Assembly: GCA_947589295.1 (NCBI GenBank)
Contig: CANQBZ010000023.1
Location: forward strand, 1-33,381
Direction: 5' to 3'
Length of the DNA stretch: 33,381 nucleotides
From: an uncultured Akkermansia sp.
GTDB taxonomy: Bacteria > Verrucomicrobiota > Verrucomicrobiia > Verrucomicrobiales > Akkermansiaceae
Positions 9,790 to 17,451 of this stretch are shown here, in pieces. A program made the translations under genes and the position numbers. The notes beneath the pieces were generated by a model. The model saw nothing but the letters and a program-made list of their open reading frames with translations, ran no database searches and was not told the DNA's origin. The stretch's first letter is position 1; each line of letters begins with the position of its first letter.

Positions 9790-11070
9790 ATGAGTAGCAA
9801 GACTCAGATTGTTGAAGTGAAAGCTCGCGAAATTCTCGACTCGCGAGGCAACCCGACTGTTGAGGCAGAAGTACATTTAGCCGGAGGAGCGAGGGCGCGA
9901 GCCTCGGTCCCAAGTGGAGCATCCACAGGCAGCCAAGAGGCGCACGAGTTGCGTGATGGTGATCGCGAGCGCTTTTCAGGCAAAGGTGTGCTCAATGCCA
10001 TCAATCATGTGAAGGGTGAGATTGCGACAGCCTTGATGGGAGAAGACGCATTGGAACAGAAAAAAATCGACCAAAGGATGATTCAGCTGGATGGTAGTGC
10101 TCAAAAGAGCACACTGGGAGCAAATGCCATGCTGGCGGTGTCTCTGGCAATAGCGCGTGCTGCGTCTCATGCACTGCAGATACCATTGTTCCGCTATTTA
10201 GGAGGGCCAGGAGCTACCAGCATCCCCGTGCCGATGATGAATGTTATCAACGCCGGGGCACATTCGGATGCCCCTATTGATTTTCAGGAGTTCATGATTG
10301 TTCCCAAGGGATTTCCAAGCTTTCACGATGCTCTGCGGTGCGGGAGCGAGGTTTTCCACGCACTGGGCGATGTACTCCACGCCAAGGGGATGAGCACTGC
10401 AGTGGGCGATGAGGGAGGCTATGCCCCTCAACTGCCGGGTGTGCAGGCGGCGCTCGATGCCATCTTGACAGCTATTTGCCGAGCCGGATATCGACCGGGG
10501 GAGGAAGTTTTTCTCGCGCTCGATGTGGCCGCCAGTGAATTCTACGACCCGGACACCCGGTCATACACCCTGCACAAGAGTGGAGGAGGTACGATGTCGA
10601 CGCAAGAGCTCATTGCTCGATACACGCAACTACTTTCGGGTTATCCTGTTATTTCTCTCGAGGATGGATGTGCAGAATCTGATTGGACAGGGTGGCAGGA
10701 GCTCACGCGAGCCCTAGGCAAACGTTGCATGCTGGTGGGAGATGATTTATTTGTAACCAACCCACATATCCTGCGCCGCGGTTTTTTGCAGGGAGTGGCC
10801 AATGCTGCGCTTATCAAGCCCAATCAAATCGGCACCCTCTCGGAAACGTTGCAGGCGCTTCGTCTCGCGGCATCACATGCCTATGCCACCATTGTCTCGC
10901 ATCGCAGCGGCGAAACGGAGGATTGCTTCATTGCCGATTTGGCTGTTGGCGCTTCTGCCGACTACATTAAAACGGGTTCTCTGTCGCGCTCGGAACGACT
11001 CGCCAAGTACAACCGCTTACTGCGTATCGAAGAGATGCTGGGGGGACAGTCAAGTTTCAGCGGTAGCTGA
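9790..11070 (+). CDS. eno: Enolase (phosphopyruvate hydratase)
   Basis: Interconverts 2-phosphoglycerate and phosphoenolpyruvate in glycolysis; cytosolic. The 426-residue length is normal for bacteria. The N-terminus [14 protein letters not shown] and the loop [10 protein letters not shown] are typical. The barrel carries the catalytic glutamate in DEGGYAP, metal ligands in [14 protein letters not shown] and GDDLFVTN, the catalytic lysine in IKPNQIGT, and SHRSGETED. There are small departures from the commonest sequence: [10 protein letters not shown] where NVINGGAHAD is usual, and [11 protein letters not shown] where SIEDGLAEDDW is usual. None removes a catalytic residue. The last 21 bp overlap the end of pdxA on the opposite strand, with no room for a terminator between them. 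Confidence 0.97.
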   Translation: MSSKTQIVEVKAREILDSRGNPTVEAEVHLAGGARARASVPSGASTGSQEAHELRDGDRERFSGKGVLNAINHVKGEIATALMGEDALEQKKIDQRMIQLDGSAQKSTLGANAMLAVSLAIARAASHALQIPLFRYLGGPGATSIPVPMMNVINAGAHSDAPIDFQEFMIVPKGFPSFHDALRCGSEVFHALGDVLHAKGMSTAVGDEGGYAPQLPGVQAALDAILTAICRAGYRPGEEVFLALDVAASEFYDPDTRSYTLHKSGGGTMSTQELIARYTQLLSGYPVISLEDGCAESDWTGWQELTRALGKRCMLVGDDLFVTNPHILRRGFLQGVANAALIKPNQIGTLSETLQALRLAASHAYATIVSHRSGETEDCFIADLAVGASADYIKTGSLSRSERLAKYNRLLRIEEMLGGQSSFSGS

Positions 11071-11940
11071 GGCGAGGTAGCGCAGAGCCATGAGAAAAGC
11101 CTGCTCAGTGCTTCGCGAGTTGGCAATGCCCTTACCCGCTATCGCGAAAGCTGTTCCATGATCGGGACTGACTCGCAGCCGCGGCAGCCCGAGTGTGATG
11201 TTGACGGCGTTGTCAAAGTCCAACAGCTTGAGCGCTATGAGCGCTTGGTCGTGGTAAGGCGCCACTACACCATCATACTCTCCCCCCGCAGCAGCGCGGT
11301 ACACGACATCCGGAACACAGGGACCGCATACGCAAACATGCGGCAAGCGACTCTGCAACACCTCCACAGCAGGAGATATGACACGAGCCTCTTCATCTCC
11401 GAAGGCGCCGCCCTCTCCGTTGTGCGGGTTAAGGCCGGCCAGAGCCAAGCGCGGTCGCGTGATGCCAAGACACATCAGGTGCTCTGCCAGCAGTTCTGCC
11501 ACCTCCACAATGCGCCCAACTGTCAGCAGCTTCGGCACATCACGCAGCGCGACATGCGTGGTGCAGAGGGCCACCGTCAAATGCTGCCCAGTGAGGCACA
11601 TCGCATGTCGTACGGCCCCGAGTCGATCCGCAAAGAACTCTGTCTGCCCCGGGTATGGGAATCCAATTCTCTGCAAACTCTCCTTACAGATGGGGGCCGT
11701 GACCACGGCGTCTATCTCTCCACAGCGCAAAGCCTCAGCCGCACGTTCAAGTTGCTGCCAAGCCGCTTGGGCGGACTGCTCAGTCGGTCTACCGGTCGTA
11801 CACGCAATGCGTTCCCCCATGCAAACGAAGCGTGCCGTCTGCGACTTCAACTCATGCAAAGCACGTTGCATGATCTCCGGGCCTATCCCGGCTTGGTCTC
11901 CCAGCGTATAACCTATTCTGGGCAATTGGAGTGCGCTCAT
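11050..11940 (-). CDS. pdxA: 4-hydroxythreonine-4-phosphate dehydrogenase
   Basis: Oxidises 4-phosphohydroxy-L-threonine in the DXP-dependent pyridoxal 5'-phosphate pathway. The three expected metal-binding histidines are visible: H129 ([11 protein letters not shown]), H230 ([12 protein letters not shown]) and H261 ([14 protein letters not shown]). The N-terminus ([15 protein letters not shown]) is also typical. At 296 residues it is about 30 shorter than E. coli PdxA; the gap falls around residues 40-55, where other members have an extra segment, and the active site is spared. The start is clear: GGAGGTGG lies about 5 nt before ATG 11940, which overlaps the upstream gene's stop by 4 bp (ATGA), so translation is probably coupled. 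The 3' end overlaps eno. Confidence 0.93.
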   Translation of the reverse strand: MSALQLPRIGYTLGDQAGIGPEIMQRALHELKSQTARFVCMGERIACTTGRPTEQSAQAAWQQLERAAEALRCGEIDAVVTAPICKESLQRIGFPYPGQTEFFADRLGAVRHAMCLTGQHLTVALCTTHVALRDVPKLLTVGRIVEVAELLAEHLMCLGITRPRLALAGLNPHNGEGGAFGDEEARVISPAVEVLQSRLPHVCVCGPCVPDVVYRAAAGGEYDGVVAPYHDQALIALKLLDFDNAVNITLGLPRLRVSPDHGTAFAIAGKGIANSRSTEQAFLMALRYLASATAET

Positions 11941-12173
11941 GAATCCACCTCCTCCGCTGTGTCATCATCGCGCAGATCTATGTCTTTTGCGGGAGGCAAT
12001 GGTACGTTTTGCGGTTTGCGCGGTCGGTACGAGCGACGTGTGTTGATATACTCCTCGTGCGATTCGCGGGGCTCAAAACGCAGTTCAGCATTTACTGAGG
12101 CATGGTACACCATGGTGATGACAACTGCTCCCACCGCTATCATCAACAACAAGCCTCCGAGAAATGACTTCAT
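11937..12173 (-). CDS. Small single-pass membrane protein, unknown function
   Basis: 78 residues. Residues 5-24 form one hydrophobic helix (GGLLLMIAVGAVVITMVYH); the rest is charged and proline-rich with an acidic tail (DLRDDDTAEEVD), probably outside the bilayer. No family recognised. It is coupled to pdxA by a 4-bp overlap, so the two form a short operon. The start is ambiguous. ATG 12173 lies only 8 nt after a strong -10 box, which implies a leaderless mRNA. Met11, at 12143, has GGAGG 10 nt upstream within the coding sequence and would give a 68-residue protein with a shortened helix. Confidence 0.7.
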   Translation of the reverse strand: MKSFLGGLLLMIAVGAVVITMVYHASVNAELRFEPRESHEEYINTRRSYRPRKPQNVPLPPAKDIDLRDDDTAEEVDS

Positions 12174-12181
12174 ACCTTGGC

Positions 12182-12209
12182 ATTATACACGCTACGCGCG
12201 CATTTGCAA
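12182..12209 (-). promoter_or_regulatory. Promoter of the small membrane protein-pdxA operon
   Basis: On the minus strand TTGCAA (12209-12204), a 16-bp spacer and a perfect TATAAT (12187-12182). The predicted transcription start is near 12175, about 2 nt before ATG 12173. The adk promoter has the same -35 hexamer and spacer length. Confidence 0.7.
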
Positions 12210-12319
12210 GACGGGAAAGAAGCATGAGCAGTTGACGTTTCGATTCCTCTAAAAAACAGAGCGTGCATACGTGGGAAAGCTGGCAGGGTGATGCCGACTT
12301 CCATGTTCATAAGATATCA

Positions 12320-12769
12320 CTAGCGATCTGTCGAGAGAGGGAATACATTTTGACTCCAACGCAAAACGGGTCTTTGATCAGCCGCTAAGAAAACTTCCAC
12401 CACATCGAAACGTGTCGGCACGCTGCGCCCCAACAAAAGCAACCAGTTGGCTGCTCCGGCACGCAGTAAACGGCGTTTGCCGAAGTTGATAGCGCGAATA
12501 GGGTCACCGGAGCCCGGAGAAATGGTACTTTTTACCTCACAAAAAACGAGGACATTGTTGTGGCGCGCCACAATATCAAGTTCGCCTCGTCTTCCCCAGC
12601 GGAAGTTATGCCTCAGAATACGCAAGCCCTGCCCCCGCAGAAATGAAGTCGCTACAAGCTCCGCATATGCACCGCGGTATCGGGAATCCGGTGCAGAATC
12701 AGAACTCCAAGGGCAGCGTAGCTTGTGCAACAGGTGCAAACGAGCGGCGATGATGTGGCGTAATTCCAT
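12320..12769 (-). CDS. yraN: YraN/UPF0102-family nuclease-like protein
   Basis: 149 residues. The conserved core runs from about residue 32: RYRGAYAELVATSFLRGQG, then NFRWGRRGELDIVAR and VLVFCEVKS. This is the PD-(D/E)XK-like pattern of the UPF0102 family (E...E-D-I-V...E-V-K). The cellular role of the family is poorly defined, though it is commonly found next to rnhB. The ATG start lies 71 bp inside rnhB, with AGGA 2 nt before it. The first 30 or so residues precede the conserved domain, so a later TTG start (residue 11 or 14) is possible, but the conserved part still begins inside rnhB. Confidence 0.85.
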   Translation of the reverse strand: MELRHIIAARLHLLHKLRCPWSSDSAPDSRYRGAYAELVATSFLRGQGLRILRHNFRWGRRGELDIVARHNNVLVFCEVKSTISPGSGDPIRAINFGKRRLLRAGAANWLLLLGRSVPTRFDVVEVFLAADQRPVLRWSQNVFPLSTDR

Positions 12770-13328
12770 AATCCTTGATGGCTTTCAGGTGCTGTGCCGT
12801 GCCGTAGCCGGCATTACGAGCCCAGCCGTACTGCGGGAACTGTTCATGCAGTTCGCGCATGAGGCGATCGCGCGTTACCTTGGCAAGAACGCTGGCGGCG
12901 GCAATGCTCAAGCAGAGAGCATCCCCCTTCACAAGCGAGCGCGAGGCGATGGGGAAACCAGGAACCGGTAACCCATCGATGAGACAGAAGTCCGGCTTGG
13001 GAGAAAGATTTTGCGCTGCGCGCGCCATGGCCAAGTGCGTCGCTCGCAAAATGTTTAGCTGGTCGATCTCTGCCACCGAGGCTTGGGCAATGGCTTTCCG
13101 CACGTCCGGACAGAGCATCAGTTGGTCGTAAAGGCGGTCGCGCTGCCGGGCGGAGAGCTGCTTGGAGTCTGTGAGGCCCTGCAGTTCATACCCCGGCGGC
13201 AAAACAACTGCTGCCGCCACCACGGGGCCGGCAAGCGGCCCACGCCCAGCCTCATCAATGCCGCACACACAGCTATGACCCTCGGCCAAGGCGTCTCTTT
13301 CATGTTGCATGTCCGGGTGGGTAATCAT
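12699..13328 (-). CDS. rnhB: Ribonuclease HII
   Basis: Cleaves RNA in RNA-DNA hybrids and removes single ribonucleotides from DNA. The catalytic D25-E26 lie in CGIDEAGRGPLAGPVVAAAV; the other acidic residues lie in FCLIDGLPVPG and KGDALCLSIAAASVLAKVTRD. The 209-residue length and the C-terminal YGT...HLKAIKDYGITPHHRRSF are typical. ATG 13328 is 20 nt after the upstream stop and has no clear ribosome-binding site; Met7 is an alternative start. The 3' 71 bp also encode the start of yraN. It belongs to an operon with the two envelope genes upstream. Confidence 0.94.
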   Translation of the reverse strand: MITHPDMQHERDALAEGHSCVCGIDEAGRGPLAGPVVAAAVVLPPGYELQGLTDSKQLSARQRDRLYDQLMLCPDVRKAIAQASVAEIDQLNILRATHLAMARAAQNLSPKPDFCLIDGLPVPGFPIASRSLVKGDALCLSIAAASVLAKVTRDRLMRELHEQFPQYGWARNAGYGTAQHLKAIKDYGITPHHRRSFAPVAQATLPLEF

Positions 13329-13348
13329 GGGGAGGGAAAGCGGTTGAC

Positions 13349-14890
13349 TTAATGCTGTTCGCTACGCAGTTGAGAGGTGGGTTTGAGATGCTCCGGCAGG
13401 TCCTGCCCGGATTCGAGGTTGTGCAACGTCTCAATATCATCCAGGTAGCGGCTGATTGGGGTTGAGGCGCCATCATCCTGACTGCGCAGCACGCGCATAG
13501 CATCCGCGTATTGATCGAAGGAGGAAGATTGACCACGCCCCAGGTGGGTAATTTCATACCAATCCAAATAGTCGCGCCCGCGAATTGAGGCTTCTCTGTA
13601 CGCGCGCCGCAAATCTCGCAGCGGCGTCAGTATCTTCTCCACTTCTTTCGGAGGGGTTCCCTTCATCAGCTCAGTGAGGGCGCGCTGATATTCAGAAATC
13701 ATGACTTCATATCCTGGGAAGGCGTTCAGACTCAGCTTCGTGAGACGCGACAAACAGGTTCGCAGCAGCTGCTGCCAGTGCGCGAGTTTCTGCACCTCGT
13801 CCAGGTCCTCCAAGTTCTTGGAGATGGGGAGGTGCGATTCCTCATCCATTCCGGTCAATAACAGCGCATCAGCGAGTCTTTTTTCCGTCTCAATGGGGGT
13901 GAGGCGATCCATCCCATCAGGCAAGGCTAGGGCAGCCAGTTCTAGGGCCCACCATTTGCTGAAGTTAGTGTCGTTCAAGTTCAGTTCGTGGAAGTAGGTG
14001 GCAATGATTTCTTTGGGACTACCCTCTTGTATGAGCGCGTCCGCCAGCAGAGCGCGCAGGCGCTCCGGGCCGTCCTCCTGGTGCAGCAAACCCATAATCA
14101 GCACACCGCAAGACACTTCGTATACCTGCCGCGAACCCGCATCCAAGGTCTCAGGAGTTTGCGTGTTGACGAGTTCCTCCGGAGACATCATTTCTGCCTT
14201 TTGGAACAGTTTTTGGTACATGCGACGATCGATGCGACCATCGCGCCACAGGAGAGCTTGTTCCACTCCCGTGATGAGCCAGGGTGGCAAGGCAAGTTGA
14301 TCTGGCAGAGCATTCGCCTGCATACGGCGCATGGCGTATTCATACAGCAGCATGCTCACGATGGCAGCATCCATGCGTTCGACATCAACCCCGCCGCCGG
14401 CATATATGCGGATTTGGAGATTGGGCTCACTCCCGATGATGCGGACGCGTGCACGCACGGGGTTGGCGTGTGCGGCATCGGCCGTGTTTCCCCAAAGACG
14501 AATGGATATGGCAAATTTCCACGAGTCGTCGATACCGAGCAGGCGGTTGAAACGCTTGCGCAGGCTGTCCGCATGGGTTGCAATAGCCCCCATGCGCAGG
14601 ATGTCTCCACCGCTCACGGAAAACATACGGGATTGGGAAACAACGTGCTCATCCTCGACCACGTACTCAACTGGGCGTGGGGAAGGCTGCGCAATAGGGC
14701 GGTCCTGTCCGGAGTCAGCAGGGATGTCGATTAGCCAATCCGGCAGAGGGTCCTCCTGCGGCTGATCTTCCAATGTATCGGGAGTGGCATTCGGATTACC
14801 GGTTTCCACAATAGTGGAATCCTGTTGTTGAGAGGCAGCGACAGACGCTCCCAGCAGCCCGGCAACCACAAGATAAATGCTCGAATGCAT
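13349..14890 (-). CDS. Exported protein of unknown function
   Basis: 513 residues with a Sec-type signal (MHSSIYLVVAGLLGASVAA) and a proline- and acid-rich linker to about residue 75. A globular part of about 420 residues follows. A segment around residues 205-230 (LPPWLITGVEQALLWRDGRI) resembles the helix after the active site in peptidase_MA-like gluzincins, but I see no HExxH, so activity is not claimed. The start ATG shares one base with the preceding stop (TGATG), so translation is coupled to the outer-membrane barrel gene. Both products are envelope proteins and may act together. Confidence 0.8.
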   Translation of the reverse strand: MHSSIYLVVAGLLGASVAASQQQDSTIVETGNPNATPDTLEDQPQEDPLPDWLIDIPADSGQDRPIAQPSPRPVEYVVEDEHVVSQSRMFSVSGGDILRMGAIATHADSLRKRFNRLLGIDDSWKFAISIRLWGNTADAAHANPVRARVRIIGSEPNLQIRIYAGGGVDVERMDAAIVSMLLYEYAMRRMQANALPDQLALPPWLITGVEQALLWRDGRIDRRMYQKLFQKAEMMSPEELVNTQTPETLDAGSRQVYEVSCGVLIMGLLHQEDGPERLRALLADALIQEGSPKEIIATYFHELNLNDTNFSKWWALELAALALPDGMDRLTPIETEKRLADALLLTGMDEESHLPISKNLEDLDEVQKLAHWQQLLRTCLSRLTKLSLNAFPGYEVMISEYQRALTELMKGTPPKEVEKILTPLRDLRRAYREASIRGRDYLDWYEITHLGRGQSSSFDQYADAMRVLRSQDDGASTPISRYLDDIETLHNLESGQDLPEHLKPTSQLRSEQH

Positions 14891-15813
14891 CAGAAGCGGA
14901 AATCGACCTCGCCGGCCAAGTAAAAGCCGGGGTGATAATGGCGGGTTTCAAGGGGATCGCGTCCCAGGCTTCGCCGGCAATACTCGGCAGTCGTCGCCAA
15001 GGTAGCGCCAAGTGCCAAATTCAGCATACGCTTGCCTTTTCCCGGGGGTGAAAAGTCATATTCAGCAAGACCGGCCAACGCTAGCGAGCGTACGCGGAAG
15101 ATTCGCTGACCGCGCGGGGTAGCAACCATCCATGCGCCACCCTCGTTGCTGATGGCCGGGCCAACGCGCAAGCGATTACCAGCCTTGTAGAGAGCAGCCA
15201 ACTGGTAGCCGCGTAGGCGCACCAGCCAATTCGGAGATGGACGGTAATGGAATGTGACGTAGGGAGCAATCACATAATCCGCGAAACGAGGAGAGGCAGC
15301 CAGCCCGATAGAGTAAGAAAAGGATTCGCTTGTCTTAGCAGAATATTCGGCCACAAACGCTAAGTCCCAAGAGCGCGCAGAACTCACTGCATCTCCTGCG
15401 TAGCGTGGCATCACCGTCAGCATCAGCCGTTTTTCATCCTCCATCGGACGAATCACAGAAATGGGCAATGAAAACACCCATAATTCATCACGTCGCAGAT
15501 TCAATTCCCCCCCAACATCCATCAGCGTGACACCTACGTTCGCCTGCACATTGTAAAACCATTTGCCCACGTGACTTCGCCGCCCATCGGCAAAAGGAAC
15601 ATTAACCGTATAATCCTGAAAACCCATGTGTGATCCGCCGTGCCGCTCGCTCATGCGGCTGACATAGGACGCCTTGGCATAGCTGGGCAGGATAGATGTT
15701 TCGGGCATGCGCAACGTCCACAAATCCTCGCGCGCATTGCCAACCCCGGCTAAACCCAGTACGCCAAGCAACGCCGTTCTTGCCCCAAGTTTTGCAACCA
15801 AGCTGCTATTCAT
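14890..15813 (-). CDS. Predicted outer-membrane beta-barrel protein
   Basis: 307 residues from ATG 15813. This start is chosen over an upstream ATG at 15858 because a signal peptide begins exactly there (MNSSLVAKLGARTALLGVLGLAGVGNA) and a promoter -10 box ends 7 nt before it. The mature part alternates polar and hydrophobic residues in short strands, with aromatic girdle residues (WVFSLPISVI, YVTFHYRPSPNWLVRLRGYQLAALY), and ends in a phenylalanine (GEVDFRF), as expected for a barrel inserted by BamA. There are about ten or more predicted strands. No specific family is recognised. It is the first gene of the operon with the exported protein, rnhB and yraN. Confidence 0.75.
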   Translation of the reverse strand: MNSSLVAKLGARTALLGVLGLAGVGNAREDLWTLRMPETSILPSYAKASYVSRMSERHGGSHMGFQDYTVNVPFADGRRSHVGKWFYNVQANVGVTLMDVGGELNLRRDELWVFSLPISVIRPMEDEKRLMLTVMPRYAGDAVSSARSWDLAFVAEYSAKTSESFSYSIGLAASPRFADYVIAPYVTFHYRPSPNWLVRLRGYQLAALYKAGNRLRVGPAISNEGGAWMVATPRGQRIFRVRSLALAGLAEYDFSPPGKGKRMLNLALGATLATTAEYCRRSLGRDPLETRHYHPGFYLAGEVDFRF

Positions 15814-15820
15814 GCCCAAG

Positions 15821-15849
15821 ATGTTATCACACTTCTCCCCTGTGTGCAA
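15821..15849 (-). promoter_or_regulatory. Promoter of the barrel-rnhB-yraN operon
   Basis: TTGCAC (15849-15844), a 17-bp spacer and TAACAT (15826-15821) on the minus strand, 7 nt before ATG 15813. This implies an almost leaderless transcript and decides the start codon of the barrel gene. It sits in the 71-bp gap after ribonuclease Z. Confidence 0.55.
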
Positions 15850-15884
15850 GTCCCTCATCGTTCAGGAAATCATCACACACAGAG

Positions 15885-16844
15885 TCAGTTTTCCGGTTCA
15901 TCTTCAAAACATATCGACTTACACCAGCCATCGCGTGGGGTGAAAGTGTTGGGAAAAATGGCGCGGGCGATCCCTCGGTAGGCTTTTGGATTTGGCATGG
16001 ATGGACTGTAATGGGTGAGCCAGAGTTCCTTGACGCCACCGGCTTCAGCAGCCATTTGAGCGGCTTCTTCAAAAAGAAGGTGCCGGTTCGTCCAACTGCT
16101 GGCAGGCATATCGGCCGTGCCGTACATCCCCTCACAGATAAAGAGATCGGAGTTGGCGGCAGCACGGGGGATGGCAGGAGTAGGACGCGTATCGGTGCAG
16201 TAGGTCAATTTGATTCCTTTGCGAGGAGGACCGAGTACCATGTCCGGCGTGAAGCTGCGTCCTGCATCCTCAACAGTTTCACCGCGCTGTAAACGTTTCC
16301 AGAGCTGCATGGGGATGCCGGCGTCCCTGGCACGCTGCACATCGAACTTGCCGACGCGCGGCAACTCAAAACTATAGCCGTAACAGGGTACGCCATGGTT
16401 GAGAGCAAATGCATGTATGTCACACTCCATGAAGAACATCGTCTCCTCCTCCGTCTCCAGCTCCGACACCTTAACCTCAAAGGGTAGACTTGGTACAATG
16501 CAGCGCAGCGCGCGCACAACTCGTTCCGTACCAACCGGACCGATGATAGAGAGCGGTTCGGAACGTCCGCTGTTGCCGATGCTCAGGAGCATGCCGGGCA
16601 GGCCGCTCACATGGTCGGCGTGCAAATGCGTGATCAGTATCTTATCAATGGGCTTGAGACTTATGCCTGCTTTCACTGCCGCCACCTGTGTGCCTTCTCC
16701 GCAGTCAATAAGCACGCCATGCCCTCGATAACGCACCATCAGTGAGGTGAGCCACCTGTTCACCAAGGGCAGCGTACCGCCCGTTCCCATGAGGCAAATA
16801 TCCAGCACGCCGTTTAGTGTCTCATACCCTCCGCGCCGTGTCAA
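15885..16844 (-). CDS. rnz: Ribonuclease Z (tRNA 3' endonuclease)
   Basis: A metallo-beta-lactamase-fold nuclease that trims the 3' end of tRNA precursors. Seen: GTGG near the N-terminus, LIDCGEGTQ, the zinc motif HLHADHVSGLPG, a further histidine in ALNHGVPCYGY, the aspartate in CTDTRPTP, the glutamate in ICEGMYG and the last histidine in THYSPS. 319 residues is usual for the short form. The start codon is TTG 16844, with GAGGA 3 nt upstream and only 6 nt after the ruvA stop; GTG 16808 (residue 13) is a possible alternative that lies closer to the conserved core. Last gene of the dehydrogenase-GH75-ruvA operon. Confidence 0.92.
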   Translation of the reverse strand: MTRRGGYETLNGVLDICLMGTGGTLPLVNRWLTSLMVRYRGHGVLIDCGEGTQVAAVKAGISLKPIDKILITHLHADHVSGLPGMLLSIGNSGRSEPLSIIGPVGTERVVRALRCIVPSLPFEVKVSELETEEETMFFMECDIHAFALNHGVPCYGYSFELPRVGKFDVQRARDAGIPMQLWKRLQRGETVEDAGRSFTPDMVLGPPRKGIKLTYCTDTRPTPAIPRAAANSDLFICEGMYGTADMPASSWTNRHLLFEEAAQMAAEAGGVKELWLTHYSPSMPNPKAYRGIARAIFPNTFTPRDGWCKSICFEDEPEN

Positions 16845-16850
16845 GCTTCC

Positions 16851-17438
16851 TCATTGTCGTAGCGCATCACGGATCAGTTGATCAGCACCAGCCTGGGGGT
16901 CTTTTTCGAGGATGGATGCGATTGCCTTACGTGCCTCAGCCTGTTTGAAGCCGAGAGCCACGAGAGCGAGTTCAGCATCCGCCGCAGCCTGAGATGTGAC
17001 GCCCTGTTGCAGGGCCTCCCAGGTAGAGGCCAGCCCGATCTTATCCTTCAGTTCCAAAATGATACGCTCCGCCGTTTTTTTGCCAACGCCTTTGGCTCGG
17101 GCAATAGCTTGCACATCTTGCTTCACCACGGCTGACTTAAACTCGTTCACGCGCAACCCGCTGAGTACTGCAATGGCAGTGGCCGGGCCTATGCCGCTCA
17201 CGCGCTCCACGAGGAGTCGGAAAATGTCGCGCTCTTCATCGGTGGCAAAGCCGTACAGCACTTGAGCATTCTCGCGGATATGCAGGTGAGTCTTGAGTTT
17301 GATCTGGGTTCCGGGTTGCGGGTTAAGCGCATCGTAGGTTGAGAGAGGCACAATGACCTCATATCCCACTCCACCTACATCCACAACGATGCTCTGTGGG
17401 AGTGACTCAGCTACGGTTCCACGTATAAAAGATATCAT
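16851..17438 (-). CDS. ruvA: Holliday junction DNA helicase subunit RuvA
   Basis: Binds four-way junctions and loads RuvB for branch migration. From ATG 17438 the protein is 195 residues, the usual size, and starts MISFIRGTVAES as in the family. A 38-residue in-frame extension upstream overlaps the preceding gene and is rejected. The OB-fold domain I is followed by two helix-hairpin-helix motifs (VSGIGPATAIAVLSGL and GVGKKTAERIILELKD) and a C-terminal domain III (ALVALGFKQAEARKAI) that contacts RuvB. No ruvB or ruvC lies beside it. It sits 13 bp after the GH75-like gene and is probably cotranscribed with it and ribonuclease Z. Confidence 0.95.
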   Translation of the reverse strand: MISFIRGTVAESLPQSIVVDVGGVGYEVIVPLSTYDALNPQPGTQIKLKTHLHIRENAQVLYGFATDEERDIFRLLVERVSGIGPATAIAVLSGLRVNEFKSAVVKQDVQAIARAKGVGKKTAERIILELKDKIGLASTWEALQQGVTSQAAADAELALVALGFKQAEARKAIASILEKDPQAGADQLIRDALRQ

Positions 17439-17451
17439 AACAAGTAAATGA

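Noticed and set aside
11158..12252. 364-codon plus-strand frame across pdxA
   Set aside because: Antisense to pdxA and its small partner, both with strong motif or start-site support; no recognisable domain.
15814..15858. 15-codon upstream extension of the barrel gene
   Set aside because: It would place hydrophilic residues before the signal peptide and overlaps the promoter.
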